A stretch of DNA of 64,000 bases from Streptomyces sp. CG4 (GCF_041080655.1 NZ_CP163525.1:5518001-5582000); one strand, 5' to 3'; shown: positions 1 through 9,584, counted from the stretch's first letter. Notes: generated from the letters alone by a model not told the origin. Translations and numbers: made by a program.

Positions 1-2369
1 GCGGACTGGGCGGCGAGCAGCGCGGTCTTGCTGACCGCGTTGACCGTCTCGATGATGTACGGCTTGTGCTGGCCGAGGATCGCGCCGACGATCGTCACCG
101 TCTGCCCGCCGACCGTCTTGCGGGCGGCGAAGAGCAGGTTGCCGCCGGCCGCGGTGGTGCTGCCGGTCTTGATGCCGATCGCGCCGATGAGGTACGGCAG
201 CGTGTTGACGTTGGGCCAGTTGCGGCCGGAGGGGTCCGTCCAGCTGGCCGCGCTGGTGATGGCGACCAGGGCCGGGTTCTTGACGACCTTGTGGCCGAGC
301 TTCACCTGGTCCGCGGCCGTGGAGACGGTGGTCTCCTTCAGGCCCGAGGGATCGGTGTACGTCGTGTCGGTCATCCCCAGTTCCTTGGCGGTGGCGTTCA
401 TCTTCTCGACGAACGCCGCCTCCGAGCCCGCGTCCCAGCGCGCCAGGAGCCGGGCGATGTTGTTGGCGGAGGGGATCATGACGGCCGACAGGGCCTGCTT
501 CTCGGTGAGGTACTGACCGGCCTTGATGGTGTTGAGGGTGGACTCGCCGCCGTGCTTGTCGTAGCCGCCCTCCTTCTCGGCCTGCGGGTCCACCTTGATC
601 CTCGGGCCTTCCTGGCCCGGCTTGAGCGGGTGGTCCCGGAGGATGATGTACGAGGTCATGGTCTTGGCGACCGAGCCGATGGCCACGGGCGTCTGCTTGC
701 CGAAGGTGCCCATCGTGCCGATGCCGTCGACGTCCATCCAGCCCTGGCCCTCGCCCGGCCAGGGCAGGTTCGCCGCGCCGCCGTCGAACGTGTAGCTGTC
801 CTTGCCGGACAGCACGAGGCTGGGGGACGGCAGCGGGCGCACCGCCTGTACGACCGCGAAGATGATCGCCAGGATCAGGACCAGGGGGGTCCAGATCTTG
901 ACCCGGCGCACGATCGTACGGACCGCGGTCTCCGGGGGCGGGGGCGTGTTCGTCAGCTCCGCCAGGAGGTCCAGCGGGGGCTTCGGGGGAAGCGGCTGCT
1001 GGGTGGTGCGCTCGGGGCCGACCTGGGGGACGGGGGTGGTGACGTCGGGCTTGGCCTCCGGCTTGGCGGCAGGCTTGGCCTCCGGCTTGGGGGCCATGTC
1101 GTTCTTGAGCGCGACGAACTTGCTGGTCCGCTCGGACTCGGACTCCGGGGTCCTGGGCCCCGGCTTGCCGCCGAGCTTGAGCATGGTCGTCGGCTGATCG
1201 ACCTGCTTGGGCTTTACGGCCTTGAAGACGGCGGTGGGCTGATCTATGGGCTGGGCCTGCGCCTGCGGCGCTTCGGCCGCGTGGTTCCCACCCGCACCAC
1301 CCGTGCGGGTCTCGTCGTCGGCCGCGAGTGGCCCCTGCGGGTCGTCCCCGCCGTCGGCGTCCTCGGGCCCGGCCTGGCTCTCCGCCCCGTCTCCGGCCTT
1401 CGTCCCGTCTCCGGTCTTCCGCCCGTCCTTGGCTTCCTCCGTCTTTCCTTCGGCTTCGTCGGCCGCCGCCTTCGGCTGCCCCTCGGTGTCGCTGTCCGAG
1501 TCGGCCTCCGCGTCCACGTCGGCCTCGGCTTCCGCCTCGGCCTCCGCGGCGGCGCCCCTGCCCGCCTTCGCGGCCGCGTCGGCCTGCACGCCGGCGTCAG
1601 AGGCAGCAGCCCCAGCCTCTGCGTGTGCGGTCTCGCCGTCCTCGCCGGCTTCCGCCTTCGCGTCCGCGCCAGTGGCCGCCTCCGCGTCAGCCGTCTCGCT
1701 GCCCGCGTCCGACTTCGCTTCGGCGTCGGGGGTCTCGGCTTCCTCGTCGGCCTTCACATCGGCCCCGGCCGCAGCCTTCGCGCCGGAGCCACTGTCCGCC
1801 TGCGCCGAGCTCGCCTTCGTGTCCGCGTCCGCCTTCGACTCCGCCGTCACGCCCGCGTCAGCCGTCTCGCCGTCGCCGTCCGTCCGCGCACCGGCGCCGG
1901 TGCCTGCCTTCGCCCCCGCGGTCCCCGCGTTCGCCTTCGCATCGGCGCCCGCCGCCTCGGTATCGGCCTTCCGCTCCTCGGCCGTACCGTTCTCCGCCTC
2001 GTTCTCCGTGTCCGCCTTCGCGTCGGCGGTAGCGGTCGGACCCGTGGTCGGGGTGTTTGCAGGTGTGTCGGTGTTGTTTGCGGGCGCCGCCTTGCGGACC
2101 CAGGCCGAGACCGCCTTGCGGAGGGCGGCGTCCTGGGCCGGGGCTTCCTCGGTGTCCGGCTTCGCGGGGGTCGGCTTCGCGTCGGGTATCGAGAGGATCT
2201 TGGTCGCGGTGTCCACACTCCCCGGCGCGGAATCCTTTTCGCGGGTGACCGCGAGTCGCGGATCGCGCGTCTCGGGAACCGGATCCGCGCTCCCCGACGT
2301 CGGTTCTGCCGACGACTCGCGCTGCTTCGACCTGTCGGGGGACTCGCCCGCCACCGATGCCTCCTCCAT
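1..2369 (-). CDS. D-alanyl-D-alanine carboxypeptidase (S11 penicillin-binding protein), 3' end off window
   Basis: This is a membrane-anchored peptidoglycan D,D-carboxypeptidase that trims the terminal D-Ala of stem peptides outside the cell. All three active-site motifs are visible on the minus strand: SVAK (663-674), SAN (462-470) and KTG (162-170). About 490 residues precede one transmembrane helix (near 850-905). That cytoplasmic stretch is highly biased to Ala, Glu, Asp, Lys, Thr and Gly with no recognisable fold, much longer than in usual S11 enzymes. The ATG at 2369 was chosen as start; in-frame GTGs at 2378 and 2384 are possible and no clear Shine-Dalgarno decides between them. The C-terminus lies beyond the left edge. 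Family assignment is firm; the role of the acidic domain is unknown. Confidence 0.9.
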   Translation of the reverse strand, partial: MEEASVAGESPDRSKQRESSAEPTSGSADPVPETRDPRLAVTREKDSAPGSVDTATKILSIPDAKPTPAKPDTEEAPAQDAALRKAVSAWVRKAAPANNTDTPANTPTTGPTATADAKADTENEAENGTAEERKADTEAAGADAKANAGTAGAKAGTGAGARTDGDGETADAGVTAESKADADTKASSAQADSGSGAKAAAGADVKADEEAETPDAEAKSDAGSETADAEAATGADAKAEAGEDGETAHAEAGAAASDAGVQADAAAKAGRGAAAEAEAEAEADVDAEADSDSDTEGQPKAAADEAEGKTEEAKDGRKTGDGTKAGDGAESQAGPEDADGGDDPQGPLAADDETRTGGAGGNHAAEAPQAQAQPIDQPTAVFKAVKPKQVDQPTTMLKLGGKPGPRTPESESERTSKFVALKNDMAPKPEAKPAAKPEAKPDVTTPVPQVGPERTTQQPLPPKPPLDLLAELTNTPPPPETAVRTIVRRVKIWTPLVLILAIIFAVVQAVRPLPSPSLVLSGKDSYTFDGGAANLPWPGEGQGWMDVDGIGTMGTFGKQTPVAIGSVAKTMTSYIILRDHPLKPGQEGPRIKVDPQAEKEGGYDKHGGESTLNTIKAGQYLTEKQALSAVMIPSANNIARLLARWDAGSEAAFVEKMNATAKELGMTDTTYTDPSGLKETTVSTAADQVKLGHKVVKNPALVAITSAASWTDPSGRNWPNVNTLPYLIGAIGIKTGSTTAAGGNLLFAARKTVGGQTVTIVGAILGQHKPYIIETVNAVSKTALLAAQS

Positions 2370-2550
2370 GCGCCGCACGCCCACGCGCGCGCCCTGTCCG
2401 AACCATGTACCAGTGTCCTGTGTGAGGGCTTGGCCCCTGCGGTAGACGAGAACGACATACCTACCGGTTCCCTCACGAACCGGTCACGCACCCTCGACAG
2501 ACCGATGTGAGAGGGGTCACCCTGTCATTCATCCACGCGGGGAGGCATGG

Positions 2551-3309
2551 ATGGGCAGGAGCCGCAGAACACTTCCGGAGGAGCTTCTGTTGCTGGCGCT
2601 GGACCCGGCCACGGGTACCACTGCACAGCCGCAGTCGCTCGACCTCGGTCTGGCCGGTGCACAGCTAGTGGAGCTGGCGCTGGCCGGACGGATAGCCCCA
2701 GACGGGGATCGTATCGCCGTGGTGGTGCCACGGCCCACAGGAGATCCGACTCTGGACTGTGCGTTGGAGTTGCTGCGCAGGCGCGGCGCTCCGGTACGGG
2801 CCGTCCACTGGATCGGCGGGCCCCGGTTGGGGCTCAGGCAGGTCTACCTCTCGCATCTGGAGCGGTGCGGCATGGTTGCCGCCGTGCCGGGACAGATGTG
2901 CGGGGTGCTGCCGACGACGCGCTATCAGGCGACGGACACCGCCATCAGCCGGGAAATCCGTTCCCGGCTGGATTCCGCGATCCGCACCGGCGTACCGCCG
3001 GACCCGCGGACCGCGGCGCTCGCCGCCCTGGCGCACGCCGTCGGACTCGGCAAGCACCTGTATCCGGGGAACGAGGGGCGCTCGTCCCGTTCCCGGCTGC
3101 GGGATCTCATCCGGCACGACCCCATGGGCGGTCTTGTCGCGCATGCCGTGATGGACGTGCAGAACGGCGCGGTCGCGCAGCCACGCCGGGGTCCGGCCGC
3201 CACCGGCCGGCAGGGCGCGGCTGCCGCCGCCCGGTCCGCCGCGGAACCCGCACGCGGGGTTCCGATGCAGCCGCACCGCGGATCCATGGCGCGCGCCGTA
3301 GCCCACTGA
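2551..3309 (+). CDS. GPP34 (GOLPH3/VPS74-like) family protein
   Basis: The 252-residue protein matches the GPP34 family, bacterial relatives of Golgi phosphoprotein 3, which bind phosphoinositides in eukaryotes and have no settled role in Streptomyces. The opening segment with LPEELLLLALDP and the LALAGRI stretch are family hallmarks. The tail after about residue 205 is Ala/Arg/Pro-rich. The ATG at 2551 is preceded by GGGGAGG with 5 nt spacing; the ATG four bases upstream is in another frame. It is divergent from the carboxypeptidase gene and closed by a strong hairpin at 3401-3441, so it appears monocistronic. Confidence 0.85.
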   Translation: MGRSRRTLPEELLLLALDPATGTTAQPQSLDLGLAGAQLVELALAGRIAPDGDRIAVVVPRPTGDPTLDCALELLRRRGAPVRAVHWIGGPRLGLRQVYLSHLERCGMVAAVPGQMCGVLPTTRYQATDTAISREIRSRLDSAIRTGVPPDPRTAALAALAHAVGLGKHLYPGNEGRSSRSRLRDLIRHDPMGGLVAHAVMDVQNGAVAQPRRGPAATGRQGAAAAARSAAEPARGVPMQPHRGSMARAVAH

Positions 3310-3400
3310 GCCGTAGGGCAGGTCCGGCGGGCCCCCGTGGGGCCGGTCCGGCAGGCCCTCACCCCGGTCCCTACAGACCCGGTTCGGGAGCCGCTGGTCA

Positions 3401-3441
3401 GAGCGGGGCGGTGAGACCCCTGTGGTCTCACCGCCCCGCTC
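3401..3441. terminator. Perfect 18-bp stem hairpin, probable terminator
   Basis: The arms 3401-3418 and 3424-3441 are perfectly complementary around a 5-nt loop. There is no U tract, which is usual for Streptomyces. It sits 90 bp after the GPP34 stop and before the XRE regulator. Confidence 0.8.
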
Positions 3442-3627
3442 GACTGCGTCCAAGGCACTCCACGGCACTCCATGGCACCCCATCGGGTGGCGTCCCGTGG
3501 CGAACTGACGCGTACGCGCCGCATATCCGCCGTTTCCCAGCGGTAGAAAGCACCTTGGTGGCAGTCTGCTCAACAGCAGATACGGAAAGTGTTAAGCAAC
3601 AGGCAGGCAGCCGGAGGTGCACGTCCC

Positions 3628-4485
3628 GTGGCGTCCAATGTCAATCCCACTGTCAGGCGGCGCCGGCTGGGCCAGGAGCTGCGCAGGCTCCGCGAGCTCA
3701 AGGGCATGACGGCCGAGGAAGTGGCGGAACGACTGCTGGTGTCGCAGTCGAAGATCAGCCGGCTGGAGAACGGCCGCAGAAGTATCAGTCAGCGCGACGT
3801 GCGTGATCTGTGCGGCGTGTACGAGGTCGAGGACCAGCGGATCGTCGACTCGTTGATGGAGATGGCCCGCGATTCGAGACAGCAGGGGTGGTGGCACACC
3901 TTCGGGGACATCCCGTACAGCGTGTACATCGGGCTGGAGACCGACGCCGAGTCGCTGCGGGTGTACGAACCCCAGCTGGTGACGGGTCTGTTGCAGACCC
4001 ACGCCTACGCGGAGGCCCTGGTGCAGGGCGCGTTGCCGGAGACGTCGACGAACGAGATCGAGAAGCGTGTGCAGGTGCGCATGCGCCGACAGGAACGTAT
4101 CACCGCCGAGAACAACCCGCTCCGGCTGTGGGTGGTGCTCGACGAGGCGGCGCTGCGCCGGGTCGTCGGCAGCAAGCTGGTGATGCGCGAACAGCTGGAC
4201 CATCTCATCGAGATGTCCCAGCTGCCGCATGTCACCGTGCAGGTGCTGCCGTTCGAGGTGGGCGCGCATCCGGGGCTCAACGGCCAGTACGCGATCCTGG
4301 AGTTCACCGACGCGGCCGACTCCAGCGTGGTGTACCTGGAGGGCGTCACCAGCGATCTGTACCTGGAGAAGGCCCAGGACGTACAGAAGTACGCCGTGAT
4401 GTACGAGCATCTGCGGGCACAGTCCCTCAACGTGGAGCAATCCCGGCAATTCATTGCGAAGGTGGCCAAGGACTACGCGGAATGA
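3628..4485 (+). CDS. XRE-family regulator with DUF5753 sensor domain
   Basis: This is a DNA-binding regulator of the large Streptomyces helix-turn-helix/DUF5753 class that usually works with a small DUF397 partner in development or antibiotic control. An XRE helix-turn-helix occupies about residues 12-65 (core around LLVSQSKISRLENGRRS). A DUF5753 domain fills the rest, with typical LQTHAYAEA, VQVLPF and VYLEG segments. The GTG at 3628 was chosen because GGAGG lies 10 nt upstream; an earlier in-frame GTG at 3589 has no ribosome site. The DUF397 gene 190 bp downstream supports the pairing. Confidence 0.88.
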   Translation: MASNVNPTVRRRRLGQELRRLRELKGMTAEEVAERLLVSQSKISRLENGRRSISQRDVRDLCGVYEVEDQRIVDSLMEMARDSRQQGWWHTFGDIPYSVYIGLETDAESLRVYEPQLVTGLLQTHAYAEALVQGALPETSTNEIEKRVQVRMRRQERITAENNPLRLWVVLDEAALRRVVGSKLVMREQLDHLIEMSQLPHVTVQVLPFEVGAHPGLNGQYAILEFTDAADSSVVYLEGVTSDLYLEKAQDVQKYAVMYEHLRAQSLNVEQSRQFIAKVAKDYAE

Positions 4486-4674
4486 GCCGTTGTCACGGAG
4501 GGCGCCGGATCTTACACCGTCGGTCCGCCTTTGCGGAAGGCCCACCTGGAATATGCCATCCGGTTGAGTGAACGACTACTCCAGCAGAGGCAGTTGCCAG
4601 GTAGCGTCGATCACGCCAATCAGCCGACAAGGTTGGCGTGAACCGCACTACCGCAACTCGCAACAGGAGTGGAC

Positions 4675-4866
4675 ATGGCACTGATTCAGGGCGCTTCGGA
4701 GACGTGGATGAAGTCCTCCTATTCCGCGGGCAACGGCGCCTGCGTCGAGGTCAAGTCGCCCACCGCCGCCGAACTCGCCGTCCGCGACTCCAAGGTCACC
4801 GAGGGCCCGGTCCTGGCCTTCCCCGCCGACGCGTGGAACGCCTTCGTCACCTCGGTCAAGGCCTAG
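4675..4866 (+). CDS. DUF397 small protein, partner of the XRE/DUF5753 regulator
   Basis: The 63-residue protein has the DUF397 signature: W.KSSYS near the start, then CVEV and a closing segment on a phenylalanine and tryptophan (WNAFV). These small proteins are thought to act as partners or antagonists of neighbouring XRE/DUF5753 regulators. The ATG at 4675 has AGGAG 7 nt upstream; the GTG at 4669 is less well placed. No target can be named from sequence. Confidence 0.88.
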   Translation: MALIQGASETWMKSSYSAGNGACVEVKSPTAAELAVRDSKVTEGPVLAFPADAWNAFVTSVKA

Positions 4867-5010
4867 GGGGTCCTCCCTGACCTTCGTCCGTAAAGAACCC
4901 CCGACGAACACAACTTCACAAGCACCACCAGAAGAGCCCTCTCGACCAGTCGCCGTCCTTGCCGAGGGGGCTCGGCCGTGCGTGGGGCCGTGCGTGGGTC
5001 CGTGCGTGGG

Positions 5011-5859
5011 TCAACGCACCGGGAACGCCACGTCGCACACCGCGTCCTGCGGGCCCGCCGCGTCCCAGTCCGCGAAGTAGATCTCGCGGCAGGGGCCGGC
5101 CATCTCCAGGCCCTCGCCCGCCATCCACTGCTCCACCGCCTCGAAGGCGGCCAGGATCTGCGGGTGTGCCACCTGGGCCTTGGTGATCCGGGTGTACGCC
5201 AGCCGGGCCGCCGGCTCCACCCGTACCGCCGTCTCCCACGCCCGCCCGCGCCCGGCGGCCCACGCCCGGGCGGCCGCCTCGTCGGCCACCGGCACACAGG
5301 ACTCGGCCGGGCCGTCGCTCTCCATCGACACCTCGGAGTGGTATACGACGAACGGTGCGCCCGTGACGCCCCCGCACTCCCGCGCGGCGGCCGTCAGCCG
5401 GTCCAGCGACGCACCGATCCACGTCGGCAGCTCGTCGGCCAGCGTGTGCCGCGACTCGGTGATCACCACCTGCGCCGGTACGTCCACGGTCTCGATCACG
5501 AACTTCTCGTACATCTCGGAGCTCCTCCCCGACAGTCGTCCACGGAGGTACTCGGCGAGCGTCCGCTGCCCGGCCACCCGGCTCTCCACGTCCGCCCAGT
5601 AGGCGGCGAGCCGGTCGGCGGCCTCGGGACCCTGGGCCCCGAGCACCTCGCCGATCCGGGCCAGCGGCATGTCCAGCTGCCGCAGCAGGGCCACGAGCCG
5701 GGCGCGCTCGACCTGGTCGGCGCGGTAGTAGCGGTAGCCGCTGGTGTCGTCGACATGTGCCGGCGCAAGCAGGCCGAGCCGGTCGTACAGGCGCAGCGCC
5801 TTGGCCGACAGCCGGGCCCGCGCGGCGAACGCGCCGATGGTGAGCAGGTCGTCGTCCAC
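5011..5859 (-). CDS. MerR-family regulator with GyrI-like effector-binding domain
   Basis: The N-terminal 70 residues are a MerR winged helix (LLTIGAFAARARLSAKALRL, then SGYRYYR). A dimerisation helix and a GyrI/BmrR-like ligand domain follow, so it likely senses a small hydrophobic or cationic molecule. The GTG at 5859 has GGAGG 8 nt upstream; a GTG at 5877 is in frame but lacks a site. A 16-bp inverted repeat covers the leader, including the ribosome site. It lies downstream of the glutathione peroxidase gene on the same strand. Confidence 0.85.
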   Translation of the reverse strand: MDDDLLTIGAFAARARLSAKALRLYDRLGLLAPAHVDDTSGYRYYRADQVERARLVALLRQLDMPLARIGEVLGAQGPEAADRLAAYWADVESRVAGQRTLAEYLRGRLSGRSSEMYEKFVIETVDVPAQVVITESRHTLADELPTWIGASLDRLTAAARECGGVTGAPFVVYHSEVSMESDGPAESCVPVADEAAARAWAAGRGRAWETAVRVEPAARLAYTRITKAQVAHPQILAAFEAVEQWMAGEGLEMAGPCREIYFADWDAAGPQDAVCDVAFPVR

Positions 5860-5868
5860 GATGCCATC

Positions 5869-5910
5869 CTCCGTCACCGGGCGGATCCTTATCCCCGCCC
5901 GGTGACGGAG
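5869..5910. promoter_or_regulatory. 16-bp perfect inverted repeat over the merR leader
   Basis: Arms 5869-5884 and 5895-5910 are perfectly complementary around a 10-nt spacer. The repeat lies between the peroxidase stop and the MerR start and overlaps the MerR Shine-Dalgarno. It could be the peroxidase terminator, a MerR operator, or an RNA hairpin that hides the ribosome site; the sequence does not decide. Confidence 0.6.
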
Positions 5911-5948
5911 AGGCTCGGCCCTGCCCCAGGGGCAAGGTCAAGCGATGG

Positions 5949-6437
5949 TCAGGCCAGCTGCCCCTCGATGGCCGCCACGACCTCGGCGGACTCCGGCTCG
6001 GTCTGCGGCGAGAACCGGGCGACGACCGTGCCGTCCCGCCCGATCAGGAACTTCTCGAAGTTCCAGCGGATGTCGCCGCTGTGCCCCTCGCCGTCGGCGA
6101 ACCCGACGAGACGCTCGTACAGCGGGTGCCGCCCCGCCCCGTTCACCTCGACCTTCTCGGTGAGCGGGAAGGTCACGCCGTACGTCGCCGAGCAGAACTC
6201 CGCGATCTCCTCGGCGGAGCCGGGCTCCTGCCCGAGGAACTGGTTGCAGGGCACACCGAGCACGGTGAAGCCCTGCGCGGCGTACCGCTCCTGGAGCTTC
6301 TCCAGGCCGGTGTACTGCGGGGTCAGGCCGCACTTGGAGGCCACGTTCACGATCAGCACGGCCTTGCCCGCGTACTGGGGGAGGTCGGCGGAGCCGCCGG
6401 TGAGGGCGTCGATTTCTACATTCAGCACGTTGGTCAT
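5949..6437 (-). CDS. Glutathione peroxidase family thiol peroxidase
   Basis: The 162-residue protein is a full-length member of the glutathione peroxidase family. The catalytic segment NVASKCGLTPQY carries a cysteine in place of selenocysteine, VPCNQF supplies the second cysteine and glutamine, and RWNFEKFL supplies the catalytic tryptophan. Cysteine versions in bacteria generally use thioredoxin to reduce peroxides in the cytoplasm, which is the likely role here. It is upstream of merR on the same strand. Confidence 0.93.
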   Translation of the reverse strand: MTNVLNVEIDALTGGSADLPQYAGKAVLIVNVASKCGLTPQYTGLEKLQERYAAQGFTVLGVPCNQFLGQEPGSAEEIAEFCSATYGVTFPLTEKVEVNGAGRHPLYERLVGFADGEGHSGDIRWNFEKFLIGRDGTVVARFSPQTEPESAEVVAAIEGQLA

Positions 6438-6499
6438 GCCTGGATGCTATGCGCCCACAGGGGTGCCGGGACGGCCGGTCCGGCGGCTCCCGGCGCCGG

Positions 6500-7477
6500 C
6501 TACGGCCCCTCGACGTGTCCCTGCTGCGGCCAGGCCTGGGGCTGCGGCTGGGGCTGCGGCCAGGCTTGGGGTTGCGGCAGTGGCTGGGGCTGTGGCTGGG
6601 GCTGCTGGGCCGGGGCGGGAGCCCCGGGAGCCGGAGTTCCTTGAGCCGGAGCCGCCTGAGTCGGAGCCTCGTGCACCCCGCTCTGCGCCTGCGCCGCCTT
6701 GTTGACGTCGGCGTCGATCTTCTGCGCGGCCCGGTCGAAGTAGCGCAGCAGCTCGACGGGGAACGGCATCACGAGGGTCGAGTTCTTCTCGGCGGCCACC
6801 TCGACGACGGTCTGCAGCAGCCGCAGCTGCATGGCCTCCGGGGTGTCGGACATGATCCGGGACGCGTTGGCGAGCTGCTGCGCGGCCTGGAACTCGCCGT
6901 CGGCGGTGATGACCCGGGCCCGCCGCTCCCGCTCGGCCTCGGCCTGCCGGGACATGGAGCGCTTCAGCGACTCGGGCAGCTGGACGTCCTTGATCTCGAC
7001 CCGGTCGATGTGGATGCCCCACTCTGCGGCCGGACTGTCGATCATCAGCGCCAGCCCCTCGTGCAGCCGCTCCCGATCGGTCAGCAGGTCGTCCAGGTCG
7101 CTCTTGCCAATGATGGACCGCAGGGAGGACTGGGCGACCTGCCCGACGGCGAAGACGTAGTCCTGCACCTCGATGGCCGCGCGCACCGGGTCGGTCACAC
7201 GGAAGTAGACGACCGCGTCGACCTTCACCGACACGTTGTCCTTGGTGATGCCCTCCTGCGTGGGTACGGGCATGGTCACGACCTGCACGTTCACCTTGCG
7301 CATACGGTCGGCGAAGGGGATCAGGAAGGTGATGCCGGGCTGCCGGTGGTGCGGCAGGGCCCTGCCCCACCGGAACACGACCCCACGCTCCACCTGGTTG
7401 ACCACGCGCATACCGCTCTTCAGCACGAGCAGCGCAAACAGCGCCACCACGACGACCGCCACCACGGTGCCCTCCAT
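6500..7477 (-). CDS. Slipin (stomatin/SPFH) membrane protein with Gln-Pro-rich tail
   Basis: The 325-residue protein starts with one transmembrane helix (residues 4-22). An SPFH/Band 7 domain follows (about 25-190: ERGVVFRWGRAL, DAVVYFRV, EIKDVQLPESL) and then a helical region. These proteins assemble on membranes as scaffolds. After residue 265 the tail is low complexity, rich in Ala and Pro and then alternating Gln-Pro with Trp-Pro. The ATG at 7477 follows GGAAGGGAG. The tail is unusual but is coded in good frame. Confidence 0.9.
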   Translation of the reverse strand: MEGTVVAVVVVALFALLVLKSGMRVVNQVERGVVFRWGRALPHHRQPGITFLIPFADRMRKVNVQVVTMPVPTQEGITKDNVSVKVDAVVYFRVTDPVRAAIEVQDYVFAVGQVAQSSLRSIIGKSDLDDLLTDRERLHEGLALMIDSPAAEWGIHIDRVEIKDVQLPESLKRSMSRQAEAERERRARVITADGEFQAAQQLANASRIMSDTPEAMQLRLLQTVVEVAAEKNSTLVMPFPVELLRYFDRAAQKIDADVNKAAQAQSGVHEAPTQAAPAQGTPAPGAPAPAQQPQPQPQPLPQPQAWPQPQPQPQAWPQQGHVEGP

Positions 7478-7610
7478 GGCACTCCCTTCCTCGCAACCGG
7501 CACGGACATCGGCAAGGACACCACCGACGGCCGAAAGGATGCGGCCCCGACGTCATGACTCCGTCAAGATTCCCCGACCACCGGTCCGGCCATCAGTGAC
7601 CGGCGCGCGA

Positions 7611-9584
7611 TTACACCTCGATGTGCGAGCCCATGATGACGGTGCGGTCGCGGGGCAGGCCGAAGTACTCGGCGGCGTCGGCCGTGATGTAGGAGGTGGC
7701 GATGAACAGCCGCTTGCGCCAGGGCGCCATCGTCGGCGCCTTTCCGCGCCGGAGCTCGATCTTCGACAGGAAGTAGGACGCCTGGTCGAGGTCCAACGGC
7801 CCCTCGGTCTGAGCCGGGGTGAGCATGGCCAGGGTGCTGGGCACGTCCGGTGTCTCCATGTAACCGAACCGGGCGGTGACATGGATGATCCCGTCGTCGG
7901 TGTAGCCGAGGTCGTCGACGGTGATCCGCCGGCCGGCCGGGACGCGGGGCACGGGCTCGGTCTTCAGGGAGAGGATCACGACCTGGTCGTGGCGTACGTG
8001 GTTGTGCTCGACGTTGGCCCGCATGGCCAGGGGCGCGGTCTGCTTGCCCCGGTTGAGGAAGACGGCCGTGCCGGGGATCCGGAGCGTCGACACCTTCCCT
8101 GAGCGGAGGTCTTCGATGAACTCGGGCAGTGGACCTTCGAGCCGTGCTCGTTCCGCGGTGACGAGCTCGCGGCCGCGCTGCCAGGTGGTCATGACGGTGA
8201 ACGCGGTGACGCCGATCAGCAGCGGCAGCCACGCGCCGTGGACGAGCTTGGTCATGTTGGCCGCCACGAACAGCAAGTCCACGAAGAGCAGGACCGCCGC
8301 GCCGATGGCGACCAGCCACCGGGGCGTGCCCCATTTCGCGCGGGCGACGTAAAGGAACAGCAGGGTGGTGATGGTGATGGTGCCGGTGACCGCCATGCCG
8401 AACGCGAAGGCCAGGGCCGCGGAGCTGCGGAAGGCGAAGACGAGGGTGAGGACCGAGACCATCAGCAGCCAGTTGATCCAGGGGACGTAGATCTGGCCGA
8501 TGGTGGATTCGGAGGTGTGCGCGATCCGTAGCCTCGGCAGGTAGCCGAGCTGGGCGGCCTGGGAGGTCACCGAGTACGCGCCGGTGATCACGGCCTGGGA
8601 GGCGATCACTGTGGCCGCCGTGGCCAGCACGACCATCGGCAGCCGTCCCCAGTCCGGTGCGAGCAGGAAGAAGGGGCTGCTGATGTTGTGCGGGTCGGCG
8701 AGGATCAGGGCGCCCTGGCCGAGGTAGCTCAGGATGCAGGCGGGGAAGACGAGGAACATCCAGGCGCGGGTGATCGCCCGGCGGCCGAAGTGCCCCATGT
8801 CGGCGTACAACGCCTCGGCGCCGGTGACCGCCAGCACGACCGCGGCCAGCGCGAAGAAGGCGGTACCGAAATGGCCGAACAGAAAGCCCAGTGCGTAGGT
8901 CGGCGACAGCGCCCTGAGGATGGCCGGATGGTCGGCGATCCCGGCGACACCGCAGGCGCCGATGGCCACGAACCAGGCGATCATGACCGGTCCGAACACC
9001 CGGCCCACCGCGGCGGTTCCGCGGCGTTGCACCAGGAACAGCAGGACGATGATCACCGCGGTGATGGGCACGACCGCACTGTCCAACGACGGCTGGACGA
9101 CCTTGAGTCCCTCGACTGCGGACAGCACCGAGATCGCCGGGGTGATCATGCTGTCGCCGAAGAACAGCGACGCACCGAAGATGCCCAGCGCGGTCAGCAC
9201 GGCAGCGGTCCGTCCGGCCCGGCGCGAACTCCACTGCCGTACCAGGGTGATCAGTGCCATGATGCCGCCCTCGCCGTCGTTGTCGGCGCGCATCGCCAGC
9301 AGCACGTAGGTGACCAGGACGATGATCACGACCGACCAGAACACCAGCGACACCACCCCGTACACGTTCTGCGTGGTGACCGGGACGGGGTGCGGGTCGC
9401 TCGGGTTGAAAACGGTCTGGAGGGTGTAGATCGGGCTGGTTCCGATGTCCCCGAAGACCACACCGAGGGCACCGATCACCAGCGCGAGGCGTGCCGTGTC
9501 ATGCGCGCTCGCGCGACGAGCCTCAAGCGCCCCCGGGGGTGGCAATCCGTCATCCGCTCCGTTCCCCTGCCGGCGATCGGCCAT
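7611..9584 (-). CDS. kup: Kup-type low-affinity potassium transporter
   Basis: This 657-residue polytopic membrane protein imports K+ with protons. Family motifs include GALGVVFGDIGTSPIYTLQT near residue 40, GDSMITPAISVLSA, and about twelve hydrophobic segments before a soluble C-terminal domain. The ATG at 9584 follows AAGGAGGAGG with ideal spacing, so the longer open frame upstream was rejected. It appears monocistronic. Confidence 0.95.
   Translation of the reverse strand: MADRRQGNGADDGLPPPGALEARRASAHDTARLALVIGALGVVFGDIGTSPIYTLQTVFNPSDPHPVPVTTQNVYGVVSLVFWSVVIIVLVTYVLLAMRADNDGEGGIMALITLVRQWSSRRAGRTAAVLTALGIFGASLFFGDSMITPAISVLSAVEGLKVVQPSLDSAVVPITAVIIVLLFLVQRRGTAAVGRVFGPVMIAWFVAIGACGVAGIADHPAILRALSPTYALGFLFGHFGTAFFALAAVVLAVTGAEALYADMGHFGRRAITRAWMFLVFPACILSYLGQGALILADPHNISSPFFLLAPDWGRLPMVVLATAATVIASQAVITGAYSVTSQAAQLGYLPRLRIAHTSESTIGQIYVPWINWLLMVSVLTLVFAFRSSAALAFAFGMAVTGTITITTLLFLYVARAKWGTPRWLVAIGAAVLLFVDLLFVAANMTKLVHGAWLPLLIGVTAFTVMTTWQRGRELVTAERARLEGPLPEFIEDLRSGKVSTLRIPGTAVFLNRGKQTAPLAMRANVEHNHVRHDQVVILSLKTEPVPRVPAGRRITVDDLGYTDDGIIHVTARFGYMETPDVPSTLAMLTPAQTEGPLDLDQASYFLSKIELRRGKAPTMAPWRKRLFIATSYITADAAEYFGLPRDRTVIMGSHIEV

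Noticed and set aside
66..2510. Very long plus-strand open frame of 814 codons
   Set aside because: It is antisense to the carboxypeptidase, is Gly/Arg/Leu-rich with no motif, and arises from GC-rich third positions of the real minus-strand gene.
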